A stretch of DNA of 19,571 nt from Gammaproteobacteria bacterium (GCA_002717305.1 PBDH01000015.1:5772-25342), one strand, 5' to 3'. Numbered from the stretch's first letter, positions 7,705 to 15,469 are shown. Notes: generated from the sequence alone by a model not told the origin. A program made the numbers and translations.

Positions 7705-9017
7705 GCCGATACCCCGTCATAACTGGGTTCTGATTTAACCAGAAGCGAGTAGAAGAAACCATCACCGCCGGAGTGAGTTGGTAAATGCTGTATTCCAAAT
7801 TCCGTATTGATTCCGGGCGTATTAGTGATCGCCGTAAGTTGAGCATCTTTGTGACGATCTAGAAACTTTTTAATTTGGTGCTGATTTTCTTGTGGCAAAA
7901 TCGAGCACGTCGTGACCAAAAGCCTGCCGCCGACCTTCAGTGTTTCCCAAGTTGCATCTAAGATCATGGTTTGCATACCAATTAATGACTTTAAAGATGT
8001 TTCAGAGCGCATTAGGCGCACATCGGGATTTCTCCGAATGACACCAGTTGCTGAACACGGTAGGTCGAGCATAATTGCGTCGAAATGCTGTTGATCCCAC
8101 CAACTGTCTATATGTGATGCATCGGCTGCTATCAGCTCTGCACGTAACCCAAGCCTAACTAGGTTTTCCTTTATGCGAGATAAGCGTTTTTCGCTGATAT
8201 CGAGGGCGATAATGTGACTATTGGCCATCTCAAGTAAATGACAGGTTTTTCCGCCCGGTGCTGCGCAAGCGTCCAGTATCCTTTCGTTATTTTGGGGATC
8301 TAAAATAACTGATGCCCACTGACTGGACTCATCTTGAACGCTGACCACACCCTCCGCAAAGCCCTCAAGAGACTGCACTGCTAGTGGTCGTGATAAACGA
8401 ACGGAATCAGCTGCAGAGCCTTGTTCTGCGTCTATGCCAAGCGCCTTGATGCGAGCAAGATAGTCGTTTCGGGTTTGTCTTCGACGATTAACACGCAGTG
8501 TCATTGGCGGATGAACATTATTCTCGACTAACACTTGTTCCCAATGCTCTGGCCAACTGATCTTAATAGTATCGATTAACCATTGAGGATGATTCCATAG
8601 TGTCTGAGCGGAGTGTCGCTCCATTTTTAGTTCAGATTTTTTCCGGATGAACTGCCGTAGCACAGCGTTTACTAGGCCGCGAGCCCAAGGGCGCTCTTCA
8701 GTGACGGTTACGTCAACGTACTCAGAGACAACAGCATGTTCTTTGCTTCCCATCCAACCGAGCTCGTAAATGCCGCACCGAACAATTGAGCTAAGTATCT
8801 GATCTCTAGCCTTGAGGGGTTTATCAAGCAACAGTGACTCTATCTCTTGGATGTGAAACCACTCACGACATATACCGTAACAAACGGATTGTAGGAACTT
8901 TTTTTCATTTTCCGCGAGGGTTCTTGAGTGTTTTCGAATTAAGACGTCAAGATTTGATTGTTGATTTTGCAGTGCATCGATCACCTCTGCAGCATGGGCC
9001 CTTACCGATTTTTTCAC
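7701..9017 (-). CDS. rsmB: 16S rRNA m5C967 methyltransferase
   Basis: This 438-residue SAM-dependent enzyme methylates C967 of 16S rRNA. The N-terminal NusB-like RNA-binding domain (about 1-130) is followed by a Rossmann methyltransferase with motif I DACAAPGGKT at 249-258, motif IV DLPCSATG (Cys321) and motif VI TTCSILPQEN with the nucleophile Cys371. The usual motif IV is DAPCS; Leu for Ala at 319 is an unusual but probably tolerated change. The C-terminus GGDGFFYSLL is characteristic. It overlaps fmt by 4 nt upstream and trkA by 4 nt downstream, the classic fmt-rsmB-trkA arrangement of gammaproteobacteria. Confidence 0.96.
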   Translation of the reverse strand: MKKSVRAHAAEVIDALQNQQSNLDVLIRKHSRTLAENEKKFLQSVCYGICREWFHIQEIESLLLDKPLKARDQILSSIVRCGIYELGWMGSKEHAVVSEYVDVTVTEERPWARGLVNAVLRQFIRKKSELKMERHSAQTLWNHPQWLIDTIKISWPEHWEQVLVENNVHPPMTLRVNRRRQTRNDYLARIKALGIDAEQGSAADSVRLSRPLAVQSLEGFAEGVVSVQDESSQWASVILDPQNNERILDACAAPGGKTCHLLEMANSHIIALDISEKRLSRIKENLVRLGLRAELIAADASHIDSWWDQQHFDAIMLDLPCSATGVIRRNPDVRLMRSETSLKSLIGMQTMILDATWETLKVGGRLLVTTCSILPQENQHQIKKFLDRHKDAQLTAITNTPGINTEFGIQHLPTHSGGDGFFYSLLVKSEPSYDGVSA

Positions 9018-9961
9018 CGGGGCTGTTCCGTTAATTTTGTCGGTTTAAGCCAAGGTGCTGATTGGTGTGATGCCATTTGTTCCAATTCTAACCGTTTACC
9101 TCCAGGTAATTGACACTCAAGTACTTCCAGATTCCCAGTTTGTGTACTGATAAGGATTTTTTGATTTTCCTTCCATAGCAAGCCAGCGGTAGGTGCTGAC
9201 CCCTTTGCTTTTCGTACAGAAAAAATCTTAATTCGTGATAAACCGGCGAAGGTAAATGCCCCGGGAATAGGATTGAAGGCGTGGATCTGTCGCAATACTG
9301 TAGATTGCTTTCTGTTCCAATGAATACATGCATGTTGGGTGGAAACTTTCTGAGCGTAAGTTATACCTTCTGCCGGCTGCTTAATAAGTTGGTGATTAGA
9401 GTCAGCAAGTTGCTTTAGGGCTTCAACTAACAACGGCCCGCCCAGTTTTGCGAGTCTGTTGTGTAATTCGACGGTGGTGGTTTGATCTGTGATTGTGGTT
9501 GACGCTTTGGCTAGCATTGGGCCTGTATCGAGTCCTTCATCCATAAGTATAATAGTGACGCCGGTCACTGAGTCACCTGCTTCTATGCATCGCTGTATCG
9601 GTGCAGCGCCTCGCCACCGGGGTAAAAGTGACGCATGTACATTCAGGCAGCCAAGCCTCGGGCTTTCCAGGATTTCGGCTGTCAAAATTTGCCCGAAGGC
9701 GACGACAACCATCGCGTCAAAATTTTTTTCTCTAATCCACTGGATCTCCTCGGGATCTTTGAGTGTCTCTGGTTGTCTCACAGGGATTTCGGCTTCGAGG
9801 GCATAGCTTTTTATTGCACTTTTAGAAACACGCTGTCCTCGCCCACTACGGCGATCAGGTTGCGTCAGCACATACTCAACACAAATATTAGAATCATGAA
9901 GTAAGGCGTCGAGTGTGGGTACGGCAAAGTCGGGAGTGCCTGCAAAGAGGACTCGTAGCAT
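9014..9961 (-). CDS. fmt: methionyl-tRNA formyltransferase
   Basis: Fmt transfers a formyl group from 10-formyl-tetrahydrofolate to initiator Met-tRNA. The 315 residues equal the E. coli length. The N-terminus VLFAGTPDFAVPTL, the loop PDRRSGRGQ (residues 35-43), the catalytic block NVHASLLPRWRGAAPIQ with Asn107 and His109, and MDEGLDTG with Asp145 are all intact. The C-terminal tRNA-binding domain begins near residue 208. The ATG immediately follows the def stop with no gap, and the end overlaps rsmB by 4 nt. Pairing with def is functional: Fmt adds the formyl group that peptide deformylase later removes. Confidence 0.97.
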   Translation of the reverse strand: MLRVLFAGTPDFAVPTLDALLHDSNICVEYVLTQPDRRSGRGQRVSKSAIKSYALEAEIPVRQPETLKDPEEIQWIREKNFDAMVVVAFGQILTAEILESPRLGCLNVHASLLPRWRGAAPIQRCIEAGDSVTGVTIILMDEGLDTGPMLAKASTTITDQTTTVELHNRLAKLGGPLLVEALKQLADSNHQLIKQPAEGITYAQKVSTQHACIHWNRKQSTVLRQIHAFNPIPGAFTFAGLSRIKIFSVRKAKGSAPTAGLLWKENQKILISTQTGNLEVLECQLPGGKRLELEQMASHQSAPWLKPTKLTEQPR

Positions 9962-10474
9962 TTAAGATGTTGCCTCGAGGCGCTTTTGTTTTATCAGCTT
10001 TGACTTGATTCGTGATCGTTTTAGGGTTGACAAGTGGTCAACAAATAATTTTCCTGCGAGATGGTCACACTCGTGCTGAATACAGACAGCCAGAAGTCCC
10101 TCAGCCTCTATTTCATAGGCTTCTCCGTTTTGGTTTAGAGCTTTTAGTCGAACGTGGTCAGGGCGTTTCACGACTTCGTAAACTCCCGGGACTGAAAGAC
10201 AACCTTCTTGCATTTCGTCTAGTTCGCTAGTCAGGGTTTCAAATTCTGGGTTGATCATCACCAAGGGTTTGTTCTGATCGTCTTGGAGATCGATTACGAC
10301 CACACGGAGATGAACGTCGATCTGCGTTGCGGCAAGTCCAATACCTTGTGCGTGGTACATGGTTTCAAACATATCGTCTACCAGAACACGAATTGTATCA
10401 TCAACCATTTCTACGGCTTTGGCGACGGTTCGAAGTCGCGCATCTGGAAATTCAAGAATTTTGCGTAAAGCCAT
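9962..10474 (-). CDS. def: peptide deformylase
   Basis: This 170-residue metalloenzyme removes the N-formyl group from nascent proteins. All three signature motifs are present: GIGLAATQ at 44-51, EGCLS at 90-94 (metal ligand Cys92) and HECDH at 134-138 (ligands His134 and His138, catalytic Glu135), which makes it a type 1 deformylase and likely active. It heads the leftward run def-fmt-rsmB-trkA-trkH. The leader is short and AT-rich, without a clear Shine-Dalgarno. A consensus TATAAT lies 37 bp upstream of the start. Confidence 0.97.
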   Translation of the reverse strand: MALRKILEFPDARLRTVAKAVEMVDDTIRVLVDDMFETMYHAQGIGLAATQIDVHLRVVVIDLQDDQNKPLVMINPEFETLTSELDEMQEGCLSVPGVYEVVKRPDHVRLKALNQNGEAYEIEAEGLLAVCIQHECDHLAGKLFVDHLSTLKRSRIKSKLIKQKRLEATS

Positions 10475-10510
10475 ATTTTTTTGATTCTTTAGATTATTTA
10501 CTATCCTGAA

Positions 10511-10516
10511 ATTATA
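10511..10516 (-). promoter_or_regulatory. candidate -10 box for the def operon
   Basis: Read on the minus strand this is TATAAT, a perfect sigma-70 -10 hexamer, preceded by GGG. It would place the transcript start near 10504 and give a leader of about 30 nt. No hexamer close to TTGACA is found 16 to 18 bp further upstream, so the promoter would be weak at -35 or activator-dependent. No other comparably good -10 box was noticed between it and the def start. Confidence 0.45.
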
Positions 10517-10737
10517 CCCGAACTCCTCGATGCCTCACACTATTTGATGCCGTGCGGTGAACCGTTAGCTTCTCCAGGTACTTTTTCGCACTATTAGGAT
10601 GCTTCAGTGGCAATACCGTTTGCAAAACGGAGTAATTTTATAAGTTCATCATCCCATAAAAAAATGTTTTTTTGGTGGTGGAGATTGATTGATCGGTGTC
10701 AAGTCTATTCTAAACGTAGGTTAAATTTTTTCGACCC

Positions 10738-10788
10738 TTGACCAAGAATCAGAAGGTAGTATTGGTCACCTCGGAAGTGTTTGGTCAA
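10738..10788. repeat. Cluster of three TTGGTCA heptamers (possible operator)
   Basis: TTGGTCA occurs directly at 10762-10768 and 10781-10787 (19 bp apart) and inverted at 10739-10745. The outer copies form an exact 8-bp inverted repeat (TTGACCAA 10738-10745, TTGGTCAA 10781-10788). The third copy sits inside the short palindrome GTTTGGTCAAAC (10779-10790). The position upstream of tsaC-hemF-aroE would suit a regulator-binding region, but no regulator is known to me for this motif. Confidence 0.3.
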
Positions 10789-10924
10789 ACATTCCTTGAG
10801 GCGCGGGTCATGCATTGCTTGAAAGGCATCAGAATCTTTGGTTTTGATCTCCTAATGTTTTGATAGCTAAAGACTAGACAGTGTTTGGTGTTTATGATGA
10901 ATGGTTTTTGGAAATGGTCTATTC

Positions 10925-11470
10925 ATGGTTTTTCAAAATGATTTGATAACGATATCGCGAATAATCGAGTCAGGTGGGGTTGTCGCTCTACCAACCGAGG
11001 GAGTTTGGGGGTTAAGTTGCCATGTTGATAATTTATTTGCGATTCAACGTTTATTAGATGTAAAGAAGAGGGATCTGAAGAAGGGGCTAATCACACTGGT
11101 GATTGATTTTGCTCATCTCAAGTCATGGTTTGCTCGCCCGGTTTTGGATCTGGCGCAAAACGAGTCGGGCCGCCCGTCAACTTGGGTTATTCCCGTGAAT
11201 GATGATTGCCCCAAAATACTGACTGGAGGAGGTAAGTCTGTTGCTGTACGCAGGGTAAAGATGCCATACCTTGTGCAGCTGATTCGGATCACGGGCCCAT
11301 TGGTCTCGACATCTGCCAATCGTTCGGGTCGAACGGAGTGTATCAGTCGTTGGCAAGTCATGAATCAACTTGCAGGGTTGGTTGATCACGTGGCTAAGGG
11401 CCAGACCCAGGGCTACAGGAAACCGAGTACTATCCGGGATATGCAAACAGGCACTATCATAAGGGATTGA
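10925..11470 (+). CDS. tsaC: threonylcarbamoyl-AMP synthase (tRNA t6A synthesis)
   Basis: TsaC (YrdC/RimN) makes threonylcarbamoyl-AMP from threonine, bicarbonate and ATP for the t6A37 modification of ANN-decoding tRNAs. I chose the ATG at 10925 (181 residues), which gives the family's short N-terminus before VVALPTEGVWGL; an upstream in-frame ATG at 10901 would add eight residues. Motifs are PTEG at 23-26, the basic KKRDLKKGL at 47-55, SVAVR at 105-109 and STSANRSG at 128-135. The length matches free-standing TsaC, not the longer TsaC2/Sua5. hemF starts one base after its stop. In Pseudomonas, tsaC follows dprA; here it opens the transcript. Confidence 0.93.
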   Translation: MVFQNDLITISRIIESGGVVALPTEGVWGLSCHVDNLFAIQRLLDVKKRDLKKGLITLVIDFAHLKSWFARPVLDLAQNESGRPSTWVIPVNDDCPKILTGGGKSVAVRRVKMPYLVQLIRITGPLVSTSANRSGRTECISRWQVMNQLAGLVDHVAKGQTQGYRKPSTIRDMQTGTIIRD

Positions 11471-11471
11471 A

Positions 11472-12371
11472 ATGATCGATCTCTACTCAATTGAAACATA
11501 TCTCTTACGGCTACAAGACACGATCTGCAAAACGATTGAGGCTGAGGATGGGCAGGTCCAATTTCAAGAAGATCAATGGGACCGAAAAGAAGGTGGTGGT
11601 GGCCGCTCTCGTGTTCTATCCGATGGCGCAACTTTCGAAAAAGCCGGGGTCGGATTTAGTCATGTTAAAGGGGCTAAGCTGCCACCATCGGCGACTGCAT
11701 CGCGTCCGGAGCTTGCCGGCCGCTCTTGGCAAGCTATGGGCGTGAGTCTGGTGATCCACCCTAAAAACCCTTATGTGCCGACAGCACACGCTAATGTCAG
11801 ATTTTTCCTTGCTGAACACGATACCGAGGATCCTATTTGGTGGTTTGGAGGGGGGTTCGATCTGACACCATTTTATCCGGTCGACGAGGATTGTACGCAT
11901 TTTCACCGAGTTGCTAGAGACGCGGTGGAGCCGTTTGGTACCGGGTATTATCAGCAGTGCAAAGCAGCTTGTGATTTGTATTTCTATCTCCCGCATCGCG
12001 ATGAAACCCGTGGTATCGGCGGTCTATTTTTTGATGATTTGAATGAACTTGGTTTCGAACAGAGTTTTGGATTTATGCAGTCGGTCGGAAATGCATTTGT
12101 ACCGGCCTATCTACCAATTGTTCGTCGCCGCAAGGATACTACCTACGGCGCCAGGGAACGTGAGTTCCAACTATACCGGCGTGGGAGGTACGTTGAGTTT
12201 AATCTCGTTTACGATCGCGGTACTTTGTTTGGATTACAAAGCGGTGGTCGCGCTGAGTCGATACTAATGTCGATGCCTCCGTTGGCTCGCTGGGAATATG
12301 GTTATGTTCCTCCACACAATACAGATGAAGCGAGATTATCTGATTATTTGCAGCCGAGAGATTGGTTGTGA
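11472..12371 (+). CDS. hemF: oxygen-dependent coproporphyrinogen III oxidase
   Basis: HemF oxidatively decarboxylates coproporphyrinogen III to protoporphyrinogen IX using O2, a late step of heme synthesis in the cytosol. The 299 residues equal the E. coli length. Conserved blocks include GGGGRSRVL near 36-44, ATASRPELAGRSWQAMGVSL, the WWFGGGFDLTPFYP block near 122-135, RGIGGLFFDDLN and QLYRRGRYVEFNLVYDRGTL. The start has an AAGGGA ribosome site with short spacing. Its TGA overlaps the aroE GTG. Presence of the aerobic enzyme implies oxygen-using metabolism; whether the anaerobic HemN also exists cannot be seen. Confidence 0.98.
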   Translation: MIDLYSIETYLLRLQDTICKTIEAEDGQVQFQEDQWDRKEGGGGRSRVLSDGATFEKAGVGFSHVKGAKLPPSATASRPELAGRSWQAMGVSLVIHPKNPYVPTAHANVRFFLAEHDTEDPIWWFGGGFDLTPFYPVDEDCTHFHRVARDAVEPFGTGYYQQCKAACDLYFYLPHRDETRGIGGLFFDDLNELGFEQSFGFMQSVGNAFVPAYLPIVRRRKDTTYGAREREFQLYRRGRYVEFNLVYDRGTLFGLQSGGRAESILMSMPPLARWEYGYVPPHNTDEARLSDYLQPRDWL

Positions 12372-13195
12372 AATACAAGCTTGCCGTATTCGGTGACCCG
12401 ATAGCACACTCAAAGTCTCCAGAAATTCATCGGCGTTTTGGAGATCAATTCGGGATTGACGTTGCTTACGCAAAAGTTCACGTTAGGGAGGATGAGTTTG
12501 AATCTGAGGTGCGTCAATTTTTTCTTGATGGCGGACATGGGCTTAGCATCACGGTTCCGCACAAGTGGAGTGCATTTCAAATGGCGGATGAACTGTCTGA
12601 TGAAGCACTCCTTGCGGGTGCCTGTAACACTTTAATGGCCTCTGCTGACGGTATTTATGGTCACAATACTGATGGGATAGGTTTGATTGATGATCTCAAA
12701 CGGCTAGGTTGGTCACCCAGTGGTAAGCGTATTCTGCTCCTTGGAGCGGGGGGTGCTGTGGCGGGATGTTTGGGTCCGCTGATGAACAGAGACCCTGAAG
12801 AAGTGGTGATCGCGAATCGTTCGGTAGAGAAGCTTAAACGACTTGTTGATCGATTCGATAGTAGGGTTCGGGGGATTAGTCTGGCCGAAATTGATTTACA
12901 GGGGGCGCCATTTGATCTTGTGATCAATGGTATTTCGGCAGGGCTCTCTGGAAGTGTAGGCGTGAAGTTGACAGATCGTATAGTGAATGCCGACGGCGCT
13001 TGTTATGACTTGGTTTACAGTATCGGCGAGACTCCCTTTTTGAAAATGTGCCGCTCGTTGACTGATCAACGAGCAGATGGGCTTGGGATGTTGCTTGCGC
13101 AAGCAGCGCGACAATTTGAATTTTGGACGGGATTTTCACCAGATCCCTTTGCACAACTTATTGATTTTGGGCGGGCTCCTGATGCATGCATTTAG
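12368..13195 (+). CDS. aroE: shikimate dehydrogenase (NADP+)
   Basis: AroE reduces 3-dehydroshikimate to shikimate for aromatic amino acid synthesis. I chose GTG 12368 (275 residues), which overlaps the hemF stop as GTGA and has GAGAG at a suitable distance; a TTG two codons upstream is less likely. With this start the substrate-binding SKS is at 15-17, catalytic Lys66 in VPHK and Asp102 in NTDG, the NADP loop GAGGA at 126-130 and NRS at 150-152, a match to the AroE NRT/NRS phosphate-binding motif that marks NADP use. The block ADGLGMLLAQAA near the end is conserved. It is cotranscribed with tsaC-hemF as in Pseudomonas. Confidence 0.97.
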   Translation: MKYKLAVFGDPIAHSKSPEIHRRFGDQFGIDVAYAKVHVREDEFESEVRQFFLDGGHGLSITVPHKWSAFQMADELSDEALLAGACNTLMASADGIYGHNTDGIGLIDDLKRLGWSPSGKRILLLGAGGAVAGCLGPLMNRDPEEVVIANRSVEKLKRLVDRFDSRVRGISLAEIDLQGAPFDLVINGISAGLSGSVGVKLTDRIVNADGACYDLVYSIGETPFLKMCRSLTDQRADGLGMLLAQAARQFEFWTGFSPDPFAQLIDFGRAPDACI

Positions 13196-13220
13196 CTTGA
13201 CGTTTGGTTAGGTTTTCCTG

Positions 13221-14384
13221 ATGACGAATATGCCTAAAGAGCTTCCCTTGGCTCGCTTAGGGGTGGTTGGTGGTGGACAGCTTGCGAGAATGCTTGCGCC
13301 AGTTTGCAACAATCTTGACGTGCAGATGACTATCCTCGATCCCTTATACAATTCTCCTGCTGGAAAAGTAGCCTTTGATCAAATTGAGGGCGAACTCAAC
13401 GATCCTGCAGCGTTACAACTGCTTTGCGAACGATCTGACATCGTCACATTTGATCTTGAAAATGTAGGGGCTGAGATTTTGGTAGCTTTGGCCGATCAGG
13501 GTATCGAAATCGTACCAGCGCCTGCCGTTATTAGGCTTATTCAAAATAAGTTTGACCAGAAGTGTCACTATCGCGATTCTGGAATCTCCACAGCCGAATT
13601 TACCGATGTTACTGCAGAATCAAGTTTCTCGGATGTTGAAGCTTTCGGTCTGCCATGCGTCCAAAAAACCCACACAGGCGGTTACGATGGACGTGGAGTG
13701 CATATTATTAGATCTAGAGAGGATTGGGAAAATCGGCTAGAAACCCCGAGTTTTATAGAGAAATTCATTGCTAACGGAACCGAGTTAGCAGTCATGGTCG
13801 CTCATCGTGCATCTGGCGAAATGGTGGCGTACGACCCAGTTGAGATGGTCGTGGATCCAGAGCTAAACCTGCTGGATTACTTGGTCGCACCGGCTCGTGT
13901 GAATGCAAATGTGTTGAAGTTAGCTCAAGAACTTGCAAAAAAAACGGTTGAATCTTTTGCAACACCGGGACTGTTTGGTGTCGAGTTGTTTCTCACCGAT
14001 TCTGGTGACTTATTGGTCAATGAAGTTGCACCGAGAGCACATAATTCCGGTCATCACACAATTGAGGCTTGTATGACAAGCCAGTTTGAAAACCAGTTAC
14101 GCGTGTGTCTAGATCTACCGCTTGGAAAAACGGACCTGCGGGGGTACGCGCTGACTGCAAACCTTGTTGGTGAGGCCGGCTATGATGGACTGCCAGTAAT
14201 TGAGGGGCTAGATGAATTTGCGAAGATAGCAAATTCACATATTCATTTATACGGGAAAGATGAATGTCGCCCTGGCAGAAAAATGGGACACTTTACTTTG
14301 GTCGGGGATGACCACGATGAATTGATTCGGCGTTTGGCGTCGATACGTGATGTTTTAATTGTGCGAGGAGATACGCCGCAATGA
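13221..14384 (+). CDS. purK: N5-carboxyaminoimidazole ribonucleotide synthase
   Basis: PurK uses ATP and bicarbonate to turn AIR into N5-CAIR in purine synthesis. The 387-residue ATP-grasp protein shows LGVVGGGQLARML at the N-terminus, KTHTGGYDGRGVHII in the ATP-grasp region (about 150-162), and VNEVAPRAHNSGHHTIEA with the metal and ATP ligands. It is longer than E. coli PurK (355 aa). Features such as the VEMVVDPELNLLDYLVAP block and GRKMGHFTL resemble the form common in Bacteroidetes and Firmicutes more than the Pseudomonas form as I remember it. It begins 25 bp after aroE and overlaps purE by 4 nt. A second ATG three codons downstream is an alternative start. Confidence 0.95.
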   Translation: MTNMPKELPLARLGVVGGGQLARMLAPVCNNLDVQMTILDPLYNSPAGKVAFDQIEGELNDPAALQLLCERSDIVTFDLENVGAEILVALADQGIEIVPAPAVIRLIQNKFDQKCHYRDSGISTAEFTDVTAESSFSDVEAFGLPCVQKTHTGGYDGRGVHIIRSREDWENRLETPSFIEKFIANGTELAVMVAHRASGEMVAYDPVEMVVDPELNLLDYLVAPARVNANVLKLAQELAKKTVESFATPGLFGVELFLTDSGDLLVNEVAPRAHNSGHHTIEACMTSQFENQLRVCLDLPLGKTDLRGYALTANLVGEAGYDGLPVIEGLDEFAKIANSHIHLYGKDECRPGRKMGHFTLVGDDHDELIRRLASIRDVLIVRGDTPQ

Positions 14385-14875
14385 CAGTAAACGTTGGTGT
14401 CATTATGGGATCAGACTCTGATTGGTCTGTGATGGAGGGAGCTGTAGAGGCTCTCAAGAGTCTTGGGGTTAGCTTTGAGGCGACGGTAGTGTCTGCGCAC
14501 CGGACGCCTGAGCGATTAATGGATTATTCAACCTCAGCGCGAGAGCGCGGGTTAAAAGTTATTGTTGCCGGTGCTGGGGGGGCAGCTCATCTTCCCGGAA
14601 TGATTGCAGCATATACTGAATTGCCGGTCATTGGCGTGCCTATCGTCGCAGCGCACTTAAATGGTGAAGACAGTCTGTTATCGATTGTACAGATGCCAAA
14701 AGGGGTCCCGGTGGCAACGGTAGCAATCAACGGAGCCTATAACGCAGGGCTTCTAGCGGCTCAAATCGTTGCAACCGCAGATGAGTCTTTGCGTGATCGA
14801 ATCGCTGTGTATAAGAAAGAGCTTGCCTCACAAGTGATGGAAAAAGCTAAAGAAGTGGAGCGGCTATCAAGTTAG
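14381..14875 (+). CDS. purE: N5-carboxyaminoimidazole ribonucleotide mutase, class I
   Basis: PurE moves the carboxyl group of N5-CAIR to C4, giving CAIR. The 164 residues contain MGSDSDW at 9-15, SAHRTP at 38-43 with catalytic His40, and GAGGAAHLPGM near 65-75, the class I set that works with PurK. The C-terminal half (NGAYNAGLLAAQIVA, then IAVYKKELASQVMEKAKE) is again closer to the Bacteroidetes/Firmicutes style than to the enteric one. The ATG overlaps the purK stop (ATGA) and has AGGAG upstream inside purK. The stop shares the bases TTAG with the stop of the opposing carbonic anhydrase gene. Confidence 0.97.
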   Translation: MTVNVGVIMGSDSDWSVMEGAVEALKSLGVSFEATVVSAHRTPERLMDYSTSARERGLKVIVAGAGGAAHLPGMIAAYTELPVIGVPIVAAHLNGEDSLLSIVQMPKGVPVATVAINGAYNAGLLAAQIVATADESLRDRIAVYKKELASQVMEKAKEVERLSS

Positions 14876-15408
14876 CCAGTTACTTCGCGATGTCTGTTGG
14901 CTAGTTTCACATAATGGGTTGCTGAATATTTTAAAAATTCTTTTTCACTACTATTAAGAGGTCTGGCCATCTTAACTGGCGACCCAAGATACAAATGTCC
15001 TGATTTAAGAGTTTTGCCCGGTGGCACAAGGCTTCCGGCGCCGATTATTACAAAGTTTTCAATGATTGCGCCATCAAGCACGATGGAGCCAATACCTACA
15101 AGCACGTCATTACCGATCGTACAGCCGTGCAAACATACTTGGTGACCAATGGTTACACGATCTCCAATAGTGAGCGCTTTTCCGCCCTGCGTATAGGGGC
15201 CGTCATGGGTACAATGCAAAACTGCGCCGTCTTGAATATTCGTTTTTGAGCCAACGCTAATGGTATTCACGTCACCGCGAACGACTGCGTTTGGCCATAC
15301 CGAAACATTTTCACCGAGGGTCACTCTCCCTGCAACGAAAGCGGAAGGGTCAATCCAGACAGATTCGTGAATAATTGGATTGTGGTTGTCAAAAGAGCGA
15401 ACAGTCAT
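14872..15408 (-). CDS. gamma-class carbonic anhydrase-like protein (YrdA family)
   Basis: This 178-residue left-handed beta-helix (hexapeptide repeat) protein resembles E. coli YrdA and other gamma carbonic anhydrase-like proteins. I chose the ATG at 15408, which has AAGGA upstream; an in-frame ATG 11 codons earlier adds an unlikely basic extension. Repeats such as VTLGENVSVWPNAVVRGDV and IGNDVLVGIGSIV are visible. The likely metal ligands are His65 (in VLHCTH), His89 (IGHQ) and His94 (LHG). Carbonic anhydrase activity is plausible because the ligands are kept, but many homologues show none. In Pseudomonas a homologue lies beside yheV and prlC; here yheV is its divergent neighbour and prlC is absent. 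Confidence 0.92.
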   Translation of the reverse strand: MTVRSFDNHNPIIHESVWIDPSAFVAGRVTLGENVSVWPNAVVRGDVNTISVGSKTNIQDGAVLHCTHDGPYTQGGKALTIGDRVTIGHQVCLHGCTIGNDVLVGIGSIVLDGAIIENFVIIGAGSLVPPGKTLKSGHLYLGSPVKMARPLNSSEKEFLKYSATHYVKLANRHREVTG

Positions 15409-15469
15409 ACTAGTCCTTGTGATGCGCCGAAAACCCCACACTATTTCCGATTGGGGATGGGAGTCAATG

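Larger units (their letters stand above)
10475..10924. other. Gene-free divergent spacer between def and tsaC
   Basis: About 450 bp hold no supportable gene. All plus-strand frames I translated are broken by stops and show no LysM or DprA-like peptides. Short structures present are a small hairpin CCGTTT-GCA-AAACGG (10616-10630) without a U tract, an A7-TG-T7 tract (10658-10673), a cluster of TTGGTCA heptamers (10739-10787), and a 10-bp direct repeat AGTGTTTGGT at 10776 and 10880. The def promoter is on the left side. No convincing sigma-70 promoter for tsaC was identified; TATGAT at 10893-10898 is the best -10 match but lacks a -35. Confidence 0.6.

Noticed and set aside
10165..10180. GTTTCACG within def as another parS site
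   Set aside because: Only one half-site matches; the other half shows no parS symmetry.
10616..10630. Hairpin CCGTTT-GCA-AAACGG as an intrinsic terminator
   Set aside because: The stem is only 6 bp and no U tract follows on either strand; no gene ends nearby that would need it.
10718..10866. Short plus-strand open frame ending in GIRIFGFDLLMF, considered as a remnant of dprA
   Set aside because: It has no ATG near its beginning, no ribosome site, and no similarity to the DprA Rossmann or C-terminal domain that I can recognise.
11616..11996. Minus-strand open frame of 126 codons inside hemF
   Set aside because: It is antisense to a strongly conserved gene and its translation shows no domain or ribosome site.
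15434..15456. CCCCA/TGGGG inverted repeat upstream of yheV as a translational switch
   Set aside because: The stem is 5 bp with a 13-nt loop and does not cover the ribosome site at 15459-15463.
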